A stretch of 64,000 nt of DNA from Acetatifactor sp. GTDB taxonomy: Bacteria > Bacillota > Clostridia > Lachnospirales > Lachnospiraceae. Made by a program: the position numbers and the translations under genes. The notes beneath the pieces were generated by a model that saw nothing but the letters and a program-made list of their open reading frames with translations, did not search any database and was not told the DNA's origin. Below are positions 27,045 through 36,104 of the stretch, piece after piece. The stretch's first letter is position 1; each line of letters starts with the position of its first letter. The stretch spans positions 95,962 to 159,961 of the forward strand of contig JAILHH010000025.1 in NCBI GenBank assembly GCA_024695935.1, read 5' to 3'.

Positions 27045-27130
27045 CTCATTTTTTGAAAAGAAAATCTAAAATAATTCTAAAGCGGAATCCGCTTCGGACG
27101 TTCAACAGTTCAAAATAACATTCTACTAAG

Positions 27131-27163
27131 AAAAAAGAGAATGCCTCAGGTGGCATTCTCTTT
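27131..27163. terminator. intrinsic terminator downstream of the broken gene
   Basis: AAAGAGAATGCC pairs with GGCATTCTCTTT around a six-base loop; the A-run at 27131-27136 gives a U-run on the minus strand. It ends transcripts coming from the two-component region and protects the hrcA promoter. Confidence 0.85.
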
Positions 27164-27187
27164 ACATTTCGTAAGGGATATATTTTA

Positions 27188-27802
27188 CTAATACGAGATA
27201 GATACAGTACCAATTTTACCGACAACCATCTTATCATTTCCGACAAGCATTTTTATTATAAATGTCTCTGACCCACCCATAAGAACAGTATAATGCACAT
27301 TCACTGTATATGTTGCTTCTGCAGGTTTTCTATTCGCATAACTCTCATAGCTACGATTAATACCCACACTCATTTCACTATAACTTCCACCGATAACATT
27401 GCAAAATGGATCTTTTACAGCTATTATCCCATCATTGTGAGCATTCCAGTCTATTACATATGTTGCATAAAACCCGCCACTACATAATCCGTTAGAAACA
27501 CTCAACTTTACGTCGCTAAATGTCGTTCGCATTGCGCTCATTATTCCTATGTGGCTTGGTGACTCTCCTAATATATTTGTGTTATTGTCTTCAAGTTCAA
27601 TGGTTTGTTGCAAAACAGAACCATCCTCAAAAACCATTCGCTTAACCTTATTTATTGTGGAATATTAAAATGGCATTGAATAAAACGCTTCAATATTTTC
27701 AGGCTTCATATTATCCCACATTTCTCCACGCTCGAGTTTTTCAATGAGAAGACGTTGAGTTTTACTAGGAACACCCAATTCTGTTAGGTTCCTTCTTTTC
27801 CC
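27188..27802 (-). pseudogene. broken gene for a small exported-type protein (possibly DUF5626-like)
   Basis: The minus strand is open from 27802 to 27188 in one frame except for a single TAA at 27665-27667. The 45 codons before it encode LGVPSKTQRLLIEKLERGEM and MKPENIEAFYSMPF; the part after it encodes VKRMVFEDGSVLQQTIELED, a Cys/Gly-rich middle and a C-terminus ending VGKIGTVSISY. The two halves read as one protein. No start codon or signal peptide is found before a stop at 27803-27805, so the 5' end is missing too. The resemblance to DUF5626-type secreted proteins is from memory of their layout and is weak. Confidence 0.6.
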
Positions 27803-27877
27803 TTACACTCAATATTGTAATATGAATTATAGAAAAAAAATTAATACATGTAATGATTTACGCTTTATTTGTCATTA

Positions 27878-28747
27878 TTAATACAGAATCAAAGTTGCAG
27901 AAAAAACATTTTCCTCAACATTATAAACGAAATCACCTTTGTCTTTCATAGCGTTAACTATACTCTTAATACCCAATCCATGACATTCAGAATTATTTTT
28001 TGTAGTTATAGGCATTCCGCTTTTATTAGTTTTGATTACTCCCTGGAACGGGTTCTCCACAGTGATAAATATACGGTTGTCCCGCCTTTCTATATTTATA
28101 TCTATATATTGTCTTCCTTTATTAACTTGCATAACAGCTTCAATAGCGTTATCAAGCATATTTCCAACGGCAACAATCACAGGAATGGTATTTAGTTTTT
28201 CATTCCGTGGAACTTGGATATTAACTTCTACAGCTATACCTCTATTTCGCGCATAGTTGATTTTATAGTTCAACAAGTTATCCAACATAGAATTTCCGCT
28301 ACTAATATATGTGTTCACATACAATTCTCCAAGCGTATCTTCTATCGCTTTTTTTAAATCATCATATTGTTCATTTTCTAATAGCGCTTCTAGTCCTATG
28401 AGTTGATTTTTCAGATCATGTTTGATCCGCGATATATTATTTTTCACATTTTCACTGATATCAACTTCATTTTCATATCTCGCAATCTGTTCTTGTAGAA
28501 ACTCGTTTTCCTTCTTTAACTCATTTTCCTTTCTGTATTTAATGCTAAGTAGTAAATAGGTTATGATTGACGCCAAAATAAGTATGATTTCAATAATAAG
28601 CTTCCCTACAGCACCAGGTTCAGATAACCTGGTTTGTAGTAGAAAGCACCAAATTAACAGCTCGATGATTATTAAATACTTTGTTTGCTGCCATCTTCTA
28701 GTAAGAATTAAAGTGATAATTAATACTGATATTAGTATCAAAAGCAT
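27878..28747 (-). CDS. AgrC-type sensor histidine kinase
   Basis: A 289-residue sensor kinase with two or three N-terminal membrane segments (about 2-68), a coiled linker, and a GHKL ATPase domain. The phospho-acceptor is His110 in RIKHDLKNQL; the N box reads GNMLDNAIEA and the G box CHGLGIKSI. This is the HPK10/AgrC type that usually senses peptides. The sensor part is shorter than in AgrC proteins (5-7 segments), so a different signal or partner is possible. It follows the LytTR regulator gene after 132 bases and is preceded by GAGG. Confidence 0.85.
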   Translation of the reverse strand: MLLILISVLIITLILTRRWQQTKYLIIIELLIWCFLLQTRLSEPGAVGKLIIEIILILASIITYLLLSIKYRKENELKKENEFLQEQIARYENEVDISENVKNNISRIKHDLKNQLIGLEALLENEQYDDLKKAIEDTLGELYVNTYISSGNSMLDNLLNYKINYARNRGIAVEVNIQVPRNEKLNTIPVIVAVGNMLDNAIEAVMQVNKGRQYIDINIERRDNRIFITVENPFQGVIKTNKSGMPITTKNNSECHGLGIKSIVNAMKDKGDFVYNVEENVFSATLILY

Positions 28748-28879
28748 AATGATTTACCTCTCCTTTCCGAGTCACACCAATTTTACTATGAATGATCCAT
28801 CGTATAAAATCATTATTACCATAACACTCGGGACGCTCATTATACTCTTATATGTAATAAAATAAAAAAAAATTGTAAT

Positions 28880-29590
28880 TTATTGCTCAACTTGCATCTG
28901 AAGGAAATTACTTTTATATTTTGCCGATATTGGTATCGTGAAACCATTTTCTAAAGTAACGCTTCGCGGTGAATAAGTTCTTATATACTCCGGATTTACT
29001 AAATACGATTGATGTATTCGATAAAAACATTTTTCCAAAACTTCCAACTCAACCTCATCCAATTTACCGTAAAAAGAATATATATCTTCCTTTGCATATA
29101 TATTGATTATTCTTTTTGTGCTCTCAAAATACAGGATATCCTTATATTTAATCCTATAAATCTCTCGTCCTACTTTATATGTAAAAACAGTTCTAGTTTT
29201 TCGGCAATATCTTATGTACTTATCAAGAGCATCAAAAAACTTATTTTCCGAAATTGGCTTTGTTAAATAATTAAATGGATGAACATCAAACATTTCCTTC
29301 ATGTATTTATCATATGAAGAAATAAATATTATCTGAAGGTTTTCCTTTTGGTTCTCCCTAATAATATGAGCTAATTCAATTCCGTTAATGCTACACATTT
29401 CTATATCTAATAACAACAAGTCACATTCGTTTAAGAATGAAGACTCCAGCAGTTCTTCACCTGATAGGTACGTAGAAACGTTAAAACTACAGGCTTTTTT
29501 TTCTTTATATTTCTCCAAATGATTATATAAGATCTTAATAATATTCTCATCATCGTCACAAATAGCTACATTAATTTCATCAAAACGCAT
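28880..29590 (-). CDS. LytTR-family response regulator (AgrA-like)
   Basis: A 236-residue regulator with a receiver domain (phosphorylatable Asp62 in DLLLLDIEM, acidic pocket CDDDEN) and a C-terminal LytTR DNA-binding domain ending NGFTIPISAKYKSNFL. An upstream ATG at 29611 is in frame, but a GAGGG lies before the ATG at 29590 and homology begins there. It pairs with the AgrC-type kinase downstream. No agrB or agrD-like gene was found nearby. Confidence 0.87.
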   Translation of the reverse strand: MRFDEINVAICDDDENIIKILYNHLEKYKEKKACSFNVSTYLSGEELLESSFLNECDLLLLDIEMCSINGIELAHIIRENQKENLQIIFISSYDKYMKEMFDVHPFNYLTKPISENKFFDALDKYIRYCRKTRTVFTYKVGREIYRIKYKDILYFESTKRIINIYAKEDIYSFYGKLDEVELEVLEKCFYRIHQSYLVNPEYIRTYSPRSVTLENGFTIPISAKYKSNFLQMQVEQ

Positions 29591-29770
29591 TTCACTTTTA
29601 CCCTCTACCATTTATATCTGTATGCTACTTCTATTCGAAATGAATACTAGATCTTTGCTTTAGTCCACATAGCATTATTTATGATGGTATCACAATTATA
29701 CACTTTTTTCAATTGAATTATCACCGAAAAAACAATTATGATGCTAATATAATATACCTGCATAGCGAAC

Positions 29771-29840
29771 AAAAAAGAACCCCACATCTTCTCTGAGAGC
29801 AAGCAATAATCACTCTTTTTCTCAAAGAAATGTGAGGTCC
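29771..29840 (-). terminator. probable terminator after the DUF6465-type gene
   Basis: Minus-strand GGACCTCACATTTCTTTGAG pairs imperfectly with CTCAGAGAAGATGTGGGGTTC across a loop of about 23 bases, followed by TTTTTTG. The stem has several mismatches. A TATAAT on the minus strand at 29695-29700, downstream of this hairpin, may be the -10 of the two-component operon; its -35 is poor. Confidence 0.55.
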
Positions 29841-29891
29841 TAATATAATTCCTGATAATTATCATTCAAAACTTTATAGTTTTTGAATAAA

Positions 29892-30341
29892 TTAAATATA
29901 GAAGCTTCCGGTGAAGTTACCGTTCATAACATAGTAAGCGGTGCTCTCTTCAGGCTTGATATAGAGCTCAATCGACTTAAGCTCGGAAGCTTTCTTTCCA
30001 AGATCAAACTTCCAGACATCCATAGCACTCTTGATGAAGTCTGACTCAGCATATGACTTTCCGTCAAACTGAACATGGATTCCTGTCTTTACGTTGGAAT
30101 TCTTGACCTCAGCTGCCGTTGTCTTCTTGGGCTTATCAGCTGCTGCCGCTTTCTTTGCAGGAGCTGCAGCTTTCTTTGCAGGTGCTTTAGCCGCTGTCTT
30201 TGCTGCAGGCTTCTTTGCAGGTTCTGCCGCTTTCTCTTTTACTTCTGCCTTTGCTGCCTCTACGGGTGCTGCCTTTGCTACTTTCGTGGTCTCTGCCTTG
30301 GGAGTAGCTGCTTTTGTTTCATTTTTCTTTGTAACTGCCAT
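29892..30341 (-). CDS. DUF6465-type protein with Ala/Lys/Pro-rich tail
   Basis: A 149-residue protein in two parts. Residues 1-80 are a low-complexity, basic Ala/Lys/Pro tail with repeated AAPAKKAA-type units, like histone H1 tails. Residues 85-149 form a compact domain beginning NVKTGIHVQFDGKSYAESD and ending STAYYVMNGNFTGSFYI. The domain corresponds to DUF6465, found mainly in Lachnospiraceae, of unknown function. The basic tail suggests nucleic-acid or cell-wall polymer binding, which is only inference. A GGAGG precedes the ATG; the gene appears monocistronic. Confidence 0.8.
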   Translation of the reverse strand: MAVTKKNETKAATPKAETTKVAKAAPVEAAKAEVKEKAAEPAKKPAAKTAAKAPAKKAAAPAKKAAAADKPKKTTAAEVKNSNVKTGIHVQFDGKSYAESDFIKSAMDVWKFDLGKKASELKSIELYIKPEESTAYYVMNGNFTGSFYI

Positions 30342-30472
30342 TTCACATTCCTCCCTCTATGATTAAAGTGAAAATACAATTGTTTACAAAGCGAGTGTAG
30401 TACATTACCGCGAAAAAGTCAAATTATCTATTGAATTTGACAAAATAAGCCATAAATTTCCCGTATTTTCCA

Positions 30473-31324
30473 TTATTTCAGGCAAAAATAAATCAATACC
30501 AATGCTCCGAGTACAATCCTGTACCATCCAAAGACTTTAAAATCATGCTTTCTGATGTAACCAAGTAAAAACTTGATGACTCCCACGGAAACCAATAATG
30601 CTGTCACCATTCCGATGAGCAATATGGCAAGCTCGCTTCCGGAAAAATCAAATCCAAAGTCCAGTATCTCCAGTAAGCTTGATCCAAACATAACTGGGAT
30701 CGCCATAAAGAATGTAAATTCCGCCGCCACCGTTCTGGACACACCGATAAGAAGTGCTCCGAGGATCGTGGCACCGCTCCTGCTGGTTCCGGGGAAAAGG
30801 GCTGCCACAAGCTGCCACAGACCGATGATCACTGCCGCTTTATAGGTCAGATCATTTAAACTGCCGATCCTTGGCTCTTTATCTTTTCTGACGGTCTCGA
30901 TCACGATGAAACCGATACCGAACACGATAAGGGCAATGGCAACACTGACGCCGTTGTAGAATTTTTCTTCAAACCAGTCGTCCACTCCGAGAGCCACCAC
31001 GATGATGGCAGGAATGCATGCAACGATTATCTTAAACCACATGATCCACACGTCTTTTTTGCAAAGGGACAAAAGGCCTGTCTCCTTTACCGGATCCGTA
31101 TTTGTCTTTTTTCCAAAGGGCCAGATCCTGTTCCAGAACAGTACCACTACCGCGAGGATCGCTCCCAGCTGGATCACTACCAAAAACATATTCCAAAACT
31201 CTTCGGATACGTTTAATTTTACAAACTCATCAAGTAAGATCATATGTCCCGTGGAACTGATGGGGAGCCACTCGGTGATCCCCTCCACGATTCCGTAAAG
31301 TATCGCTTTTAAAATCTCTATCAT
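30473..31324 (-). CDS. uppP: undecaprenyl-diphosphatase UppP
   Basis: A 283-residue membrane phosphatase of the BacA family that recycles undecaprenyl diphosphate for peptidoglycan and other wall polymers. The two catalytic motifs are visible: EGITEWLPISSTGHMI at about residue 14, with the first Glu and the Ser/His, and PGTSRSGAT near residue 180. About seven membrane segments follow the family pattern. It is the last gene of the run that starts with the glycerol genes, 18 bases after the aminotransferase. Confidence 0.95.
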   Translation of the reverse strand: MIEILKAILYGIVEGITEWLPISSTGHMILLDEFVKLNVSEEFWNMFLVVIQLGAILAVVVLFWNRIWPFGKKTNTDPVKETGLLSLCKKDVWIMWFKIIVACIPAIIVVALGVDDWFEEKFYNGVSVAIALIVFGIGFIVIETVRKDKEPRIGSLNDLTYKAAVIIGLWQLVAALFPGTSRSGATILGALLIGVSRTVAAEFTFFMAIPVMFGSSLLEILDFGFDFSGSELAILLIGMVTALLVSVGVIKFLLGYIRKHDFKVFGWYRIVLGALVLIYFCLK

Positions 31325-31342
31325 TATTATCTCTTCTCCTGT

Positions 31343-32542
31343 TTATTTTCCTGCATTCGGATATTCTGTCTTTACAAATCTCTCCAGGGCTTCAAGGCTT
31401 CTCTTTACCTTTTCCGTTTCTATGCAATATGCCATCCTGAAAAAGCCCGGCGCACCAAAAGTATCGGCAGGCACCAGTATAAGGTCATACTTTAAGGCTT
31501 TCTTTGAAAATGCCTTTGAATCTTCCTCCAAAGCCTTGGGGAAAATATAAAAAGTTCCGCCCGGCTTCACAACCGTAAATCCAAGTTCAACCAGTTTATC
31601 ATATATAAGGTTCATGTTTGTCTCGTACACGGAAAGGTCCGCAGTCTTATCCAGCACATCGCTCACAGCCAGCTGAATGATACTGGGAGGGCAATTGTGT
31701 CCTATTCCCCTTGAGATCTGGCCGCACATATAAACCATGGTCTCGGCGTCCTCACATGCGGGATTGATGGCTACATATCCTATTCTCTCACCGGGAAGCG
31801 ACAGGGATTTTGAGAATGAATAGCACATGATGGTATTGTCATAGAATTTTGACACGCAAGGTGCATCCACTCCCTCAAAGACGATCTCTCTGTAGGGCTC
31901 GTCGGAAATGAGGTAGATGATATGTCCGTACTCTTCACTCTTTCTCTTTAAAGTGTCTGCCAAGCGTTTTACGGTCTCTGTGCTGTAAACGATTCCCGAA
32001 GGGTTGTTAGGTGTGTTTACAAGAACAGCCATGACTTTTTCGGTGAGCATTTCCTCAAATGCCTCGAAATTGATCTGAAAAGTCTCTGTGTTGGGCGGAA
32101 CCACCTTTAACACAGCTCCCGTCAGATCAACATAAGGATGGTATTCCGGGAAAAAGGGAGCGAATGTGAGGATCTCGTCACCAGGCTCCGTGACAAGTCT
32201 GAAGGCATGTGCCAAAGCACCTGCGGCACCGCTTGCCATAAAAATATGATCCTTTGTGTAGGGGATTCCGAATCTGTTTTTCAAAGACTCTGCGATGGCT
32301 TCCCTGACAGAGGTGATACCGAGACTTGGGCTGTAACCGTGAAGCTCGTTTGTGGGTCTGGTGGCAAGAAGCTGGATCATTCTGTCCGTAAATTCCTTTG
32401 GCACGGGAACGGACGGATTTCCCAGGCTATAGTCAAACACGTTCTCGTAGCCGATTTCCTTTCCTCTGGCTGTGGCAAATTCCGACAATTCCCTGATGAC
32501 TGACTTGCCCGAGAGCATGTCCTTGTATTTTTGCACTAACAT
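31343..32542 (-). CDS. class I/II PLP-dependent aminotransferase
   Basis: A 399-residue fold-type I aminotransferase. The PLP lysine lies in CYSFSKSLSLPGERIGY at about residue 235; the cofactor-site motifs NTPNNPSG and SDEPYREI are present. Substrates of this subgroup include aspartate and aromatic amino acids, but sequence reading alone cannot decide. Its ATG follows the diguanylate cyclase stop directly, and the ribosome binding site AAGGAG lies within the end of that gene. Confidence 0.9.
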   Translation of the reverse strand: MLVQKYKDMLSGKSVIRELSEFATARGKEIGYENVFDYSLGNPSVPVPKEFTDRMIQLLATRPTNELHGYSPSLGITSVREAIAESLKNRFGIPYTKDHIFMASGAAGALAHAFRLVTEPGDEILTFAPFFPEYHPYVDLTGAVLKVVPPNTETFQINFEAFEEMLTEKVMAVLVNTPNNPSGIVYSTETVKRLADTLKRKSEEYGHIIYLISDEPYREIVFEGVDAPCVSKFYDNTIMCYSFSKSLSLPGERIGYVAINPACEDAETMVYMCGQISRGIGHNCPPSIIQLAVSDVLDKTADLSVYETNMNLIYDKLVELGFTVVKPGGTFYIFPKALEEDSKAFSKKALKYDLILVPADTFGAPGFFRMAYCIETEKVKRSLEALERFVKTEYPNAGK

Positions 32543-34147
32543 CTAAAAAATCTCCTTTTCTTCATCTTTTATATTGATAGTAATGTGGTCGCGGCCTGCC
32601 TTTTTTGATTCGTACAGGCACACATCCGCCTTACTGCTGAAATCCCATTCGTGTTCATCGTCTGCGGGGATCTTGATAAATACACCCTGGCTTAAAGTGA
32701 CATTTGTGACATGTCCCTCCTCGGTAATGATCTCTAACTTTCTCACATCATCCCTTATGCCGCAGGCGATCTCTCTGATGCACTCCGGATCGGCATCGGT
32801 GTATACCACCATGAATTCATCCCCGCCGTATCGGGCACAGAACACATCTTCGGACGCGTATTTTTTTAATTCTCTTCCCACGGCTATAATGCATTCATCT
32901 CCCTGCAAATGTCCGTAGGTATCATTGTATTTTTTGAATTTATCGATATCCATGAGCTCGATGCCCAGGCTCTTTCCATTAAGCTTTGCCTCCTCGAACT
33001 TTTCCGACAGATATTCGTTCAGATATGCTCTGTTTGGAAGCTCCGTCATGGAATCGTAATAAGCAATGTTTCTTAAGGTGCTGTTATGGAATTTAAGCCT
33101 TTCCTGCTTTCGTTCCATGCTCTTTATCTCGCCTGACATCTCCAGGATCCTGGCTGTCATCTGAAGACCGGTCCGTGTGTGCTCTTCGTAGATATCAAGG
33201 TATCTTGCCGTGCCTTCTCTGTATTTTTCAAACTGCCCATTCTCCACATACTGCTTTCCGATATATGGATAAAGTGTTAAAAAGACCTCAGGGTTACTCT
33301 CGATCTGCCTGTCCGAAAGATTTGCCAGAACCCAGGAAATACTGGATTCCCTGTCAGCCTGGATCAGCAAATCTATAGCAGGGATTATCATGTTGATAAG
33401 CTCTCTCTCATGCTCGGGAGAAGGCTTTAAGACCTTGTCACTTAAGGAAATGAGTCTTGCTCCGATAAAATCCCCCTGAATAAAGCGCACCGTGGCTTCC
33501 AAAACCTGCTTGGTAAGTTTTGAATATCTGGCACCGGGATACATCTCTGTCACTTTTCCCGCTTTGTCATACATCTCCACGGCACCCTTGAAATTGCCGC
33601 TCAAAGCATTGCAGATTCCCAACATGACAATACTGTCGGTAATGTGCCCCGCCTGATGGCCGTTGTTCTCATCAAAATATTTTAATGCCCTGTGAAATTC
33701 CTCGGCGGCATCTGCGTATTTTCTCATCTGCATAAATACCACGCCAAGGTTTGAATAGCTTCTGGCCCTCGTATAATAAAAATCCGTGTTGGCGGTATAT
33801 CTCAGGCTGATATAGAAATAGTTCAGGGCTCCCAGACGGTTACCCATATCCCCTGCTGCCATACCCATAAGGTTGTAGGTCCTGGCCAGGTATTCCGTCT
33901 GTCTCGTGGCAGTAAATCTCTTTACGCACTCATTCAGCCAGTGCATGGAATTGTCGAGGCTGCTGTGAAAATAATAATATTCCGCAAAATAAAAATAGCC
34001 CACGCCAAAAAGGGCATCAGATTTTAGTTCTGCTGCCGATTCCAGTATGGACTGACATTTTTCCTCCGAGAGGACGCCGTCCTCCCGGTCTTTTTCAGCC
34101 TGAGCTATTATTAATTTCTCTTCCTTTGAGATTCCTATTACTTCCAT
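32543..34147 (-). CDS. TPR-repeat diguanylate cyclase (GGDEF)
   Basis: A 534-residue cytoplasmic protein. Residues 1-330 are helical TPR-like repeats (for example RTYNLMGMAAGDMGNRLGAL and SNLGVVFMQMRKYADAAEEF), followed by a coiled linker and a GGDEF domain with an intact ARYGGDEF at about residue 441. The substrate-site sequence DKFKKYNDTYGHLQGDECI is complete, so it should make cyclic di-GMP. The inhibitory I-site RxxD is not conserved (ASED). There are no membrane segments. It begins 21 bases after glpK, in the same direction. Confidence 0.9.
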   Translation of the reverse strand: MEVIGISKEEKLIIAQAEKDREDGVLSEEKCQSILESAAELKSDALFGVGYFYFAEYYYFHSSLDNSMHWLNECVKRFTATRQTEYLARTYNLMGMAAGDMGNRLGALNYFYISLRYTANTDFYYTRARSYSNLGVVFMQMRKYADAAEEFHRALKYFDENNGHQAGHITDSIVMLGICNALSGNFKGAVEMYDKAGKVTEMYPGARYSKLTKQVLEATVRFIQGDFIGARLISLSDKVLKPSPEHERELINMIIPAIDLLIQADRESSISWVLANLSDRQIESNPEVFLTLYPYIGKQYVENGQFEKYREGTARYLDIYEEHTRTGLQMTARILEMSGEIKSMERKQERLKFHNSTLRNIAYYDSMTELPNRAYLNEYLSEKFEEAKLNGKSLGIELMDIDKFKKYNDTYGHLQGDECIIAVGRELKKYASEDVFCARYGGDEFMVVYTDADPECIREIACGIRDDVRKLEIITEEGHVTNVTLSQGVFIKIPADDEHEWDFSSKADVCLYESKKAGRDHITINIKDEEKEIF

Positions 34148-34168
34148 GGCTGATATTTTAGCACACTT

Positions 34169-35662
34169 TTACTCTTCAGTCCATAGAAGTGCGCATCTTA
34201 CGGCTTTTCGCCAGCCCTTCAAAAGCTCAGTTCTCTTTGCATCATCTATGGATGAGAAAAAGTTCTTTCCCATTTGCCAGTTTTCCTTTATTTCCTCTTT
34301 GTCCTTCCAATAACCCACCGCCAGGCCTGCCAGATATGCGGCACCAAGAGCCGTGGTCTCGATGCACTCAGGTCTCTCAACCTCCACATCCAGAATATCT
34401 GCCTGAAACTGCATCAGAAAGTCATTGGCACTTGCTCCGCCGTCCACTTTCAGTTTATTAAGCTTTCCGTTTATATCCTGTTCCATGGCCTTTAACACAT
34501 CCATGGCCTGATATGCGATGGATTCGAGAGTCGCTCGTATGAAATGCTCCTTTGTGCAGCCCCTGGTGATACCCACTATGGTGCCCCTTGCATATTGGTT
34601 CCAATAGGGTGCCCCCATACCGGTGAATGCGGGAACCACATACATGCCCGCCGTGTCCTCAACTTTTTCCGCATATTCCCTCGACTGGGCAGAGGTCTTT
34701 AACATTCTCATGGAGTCTCTGAGCCACTGTATGGAAGCTCCGGCCACAAAAACACTTCCCTCCAGGGCATATTCCACTTCATCCGTGGTGCTGGCCGCGA
34801 TGGTGGTAAGAAGCCCTGCCTTTGAATCCACTGCCTCACGGCCCGTGTTCATAAGCAAAAAGCAGCCGGTGCCGTAGGTATTTTTTACATCTCCGGGTTC
34901 AAAACAGCACTGTCCGAAAAGAGCGGCCTGCTGGTCTCCCGCAACCCCGGCTATGGGAATGTTACCGCCCAGTATCGAACTGTCCGTATGTCCAAAGAGA
35001 AAACTGCTGGGACGAACCTCGGGAAGCATGCATTTGGGTATTCCGAATCGCGCACAAATATCATCATCCCAGCAAAGGTTATGAATATCAAAAAGCATTG
35101 TCCTGGAGGCGTTTGTGTAATCCGTTACATGCACCGCCCCTTTTGTAAACTGCCAGATAAGCCATGTGTCCACAGTTCCGAATAGCAGTTCACCGTTTGC
35201 GGCTTTCTTTTTTCCGTCCGGGATATTATCCAGGATCCAGGCTATTTTTGATGCACTGAAATAGGCATCTGGGACAAGTCCGGTCTTTTCTCTTATCACT
35301 TTATCAAAGCCGTCAGACTTTAGTTCTTCGATCCTGTCTGCCGTACGCCTGCACTGCCACACAATGGCATTGTACACGGGGCGACCCGTATCCTTTTCCC
35401 AGACTATTGTGGTCTCGCGCTGATTTGTAATACCGATGGCACTGATATCCTCAGCCGAAGCGTTTATGGAAGCCATGCATTCTATGGCAACGGATAAGAG
35501 CGATGACCATATCTCCATGGGGTTGTGTTCCACCCAGCCTGGCTTTGGATAAATCTGTTTAAATTCCTTTTGATACATGGCACAGATATTGCCATGCTTG
35601 TCAAAAAGTATACATCTTGAGCTTGTGGTGCCCTGATCAAGAGCCATTACATATTTTGCCAT
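34169..35662 (-). CDS. glpK: glycerol kinase
   Basis: A 497-residue FGGY-family kinase phosphorylating glycerol to glycerol 3-phosphate. The N-terminal nucleotide motif [16 protein letters not shown] and the FGGY signature regions ([40 protein letters not shown]) are typical of GlpK. The His phosphorylated by HPr in Firmicute GlpK proteins lies in a loop that cannot be assigned with certainty here. It is preceded by the FAD oxidoreductases that would oxidise its product. Confidence 0.95.
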   Translation of the reverse strand: MAKYVMALDQGTTSSRCILFDKHGNICAMYQKEFKQIYPKPGWVEHNPMEIWSSLLSVAIECMASINASAEDISAIGITNQRETTIVWEKDTGRPVYNAIVWQCRRTADRIEELKSDGFDKVIREKTGLVPDAYFSASKIAWILDNIPDGKKKAANGELLFGTVDTWLIWQFTKGAVHVTDYTNASRTMLFDIHNLCWDDDICARFGIPKCMLPEVRPSSFLFGHTDSSILGGNIPIAGVAGDQQAALFGQCCFEPGDVKNTYGTGCFLLMNTGREAVDSKAGLLTTIAASTTDEVEYALEGSVFVAGASIQWLRDSMRMLKTSAQSREYAEKVEDTAGMYVVPAFTGMGAPYWNQYARGTIVGITRGCTKEHFIRATLESIAYQAMDVLKAMEQDINGKLNKLKVDGGASANDFLMQFQADILDVEVERPECIETTALGAAYLAGLAVGYWKDKEEIKENWQMGKNFFSSIDDAKRTELLKGWRKAVRCALLWTEE

Positions 35663-35709
35663 AATTGTACCGAACCTTTCTGGTTATCACTTTGGATTTT
35701 ACTTTAACT

Positions 35710-36099
35710 TCATTCATAGTTCGATGTTGCGACCACATCTATTCCCGTTCCCGCAACATTTTTTACCATCACGTCTCCGATCCTCACGGGAGCCTCTGCT
35801 CTCACACCCTTCAGGGCGTCCATACATTCAAATATCTTTCCTTTTGGGATATCACCCTTTGTCTTTACACTGACAACTCCGTTTACAGTCCCGGCGATAC
35901 GCACTGAGCTGGTAACTGTCCTCATGGGATTTAAGACCTCAGTCCTTCCGTATTCTTCACCCTTTGGGCAGCTGTTTCCCGTAACCGTTGCTGTGTTGTC
36001 AGGATTTACATGCACCCTCAAGGCACATCCTTTGGGGCACCTGATGCAGGTTAGCTCCACATCTCTTTCCACTGTTTTTTCCGTATTTTTATCTGCCAC
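35710..36099 (-). CDS. DUF1667 family protein
   Basis: A 129-residue protein with the conserved Cys motif CIRCPKGCALRV and a second Cys in GNSCPKGEEYG, a pattern suggesting an iron-sulfur or metal site. DUF1667 genes are regularly found with glpA-like and FAD/NAD oxidoreductase genes, where they are thought to form part of an alternative glycerol 3-phosphate dehydrogenase. No ATG fits; the GTG at 36099 is preceded by AGGTGA at a good distance, and another GTG at 36108 overlaps the upstream stop. The longer open frame to 36342 is overlap with the neighbouring gene. Confidence 0.8.
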   Translation of the reverse strand: MADKNTEKTVERDVELTCIRCPKGCALRVHVNPDNTATVTGNSCPKGEEYGRTEVLNPMRTVTSSVRIAGTVNGVVSVKTKGDIPKGKIFECMDALKGVRAEAPVRIGDVMVKNVAGTGIDVVATSNYE

Positions 36100-36104
36100 A
36101 AAGA

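Noticed and set aside
27046..27246. 66-residue minus-strand frame near hrcA
   Set aside because: It crosses an intrinsic terminator and the end of the broken gene, and has no ribosome binding site.
29647..29865. 72-residue minus-strand frame as an AgrD-like peptide gene
   Set aside because: It overlaps the probable terminator of the upstream gene, has no ribosome binding site, and lacks the amphipathic leader and Cys/Ser-ring plus acidic tail pattern of AgrD.
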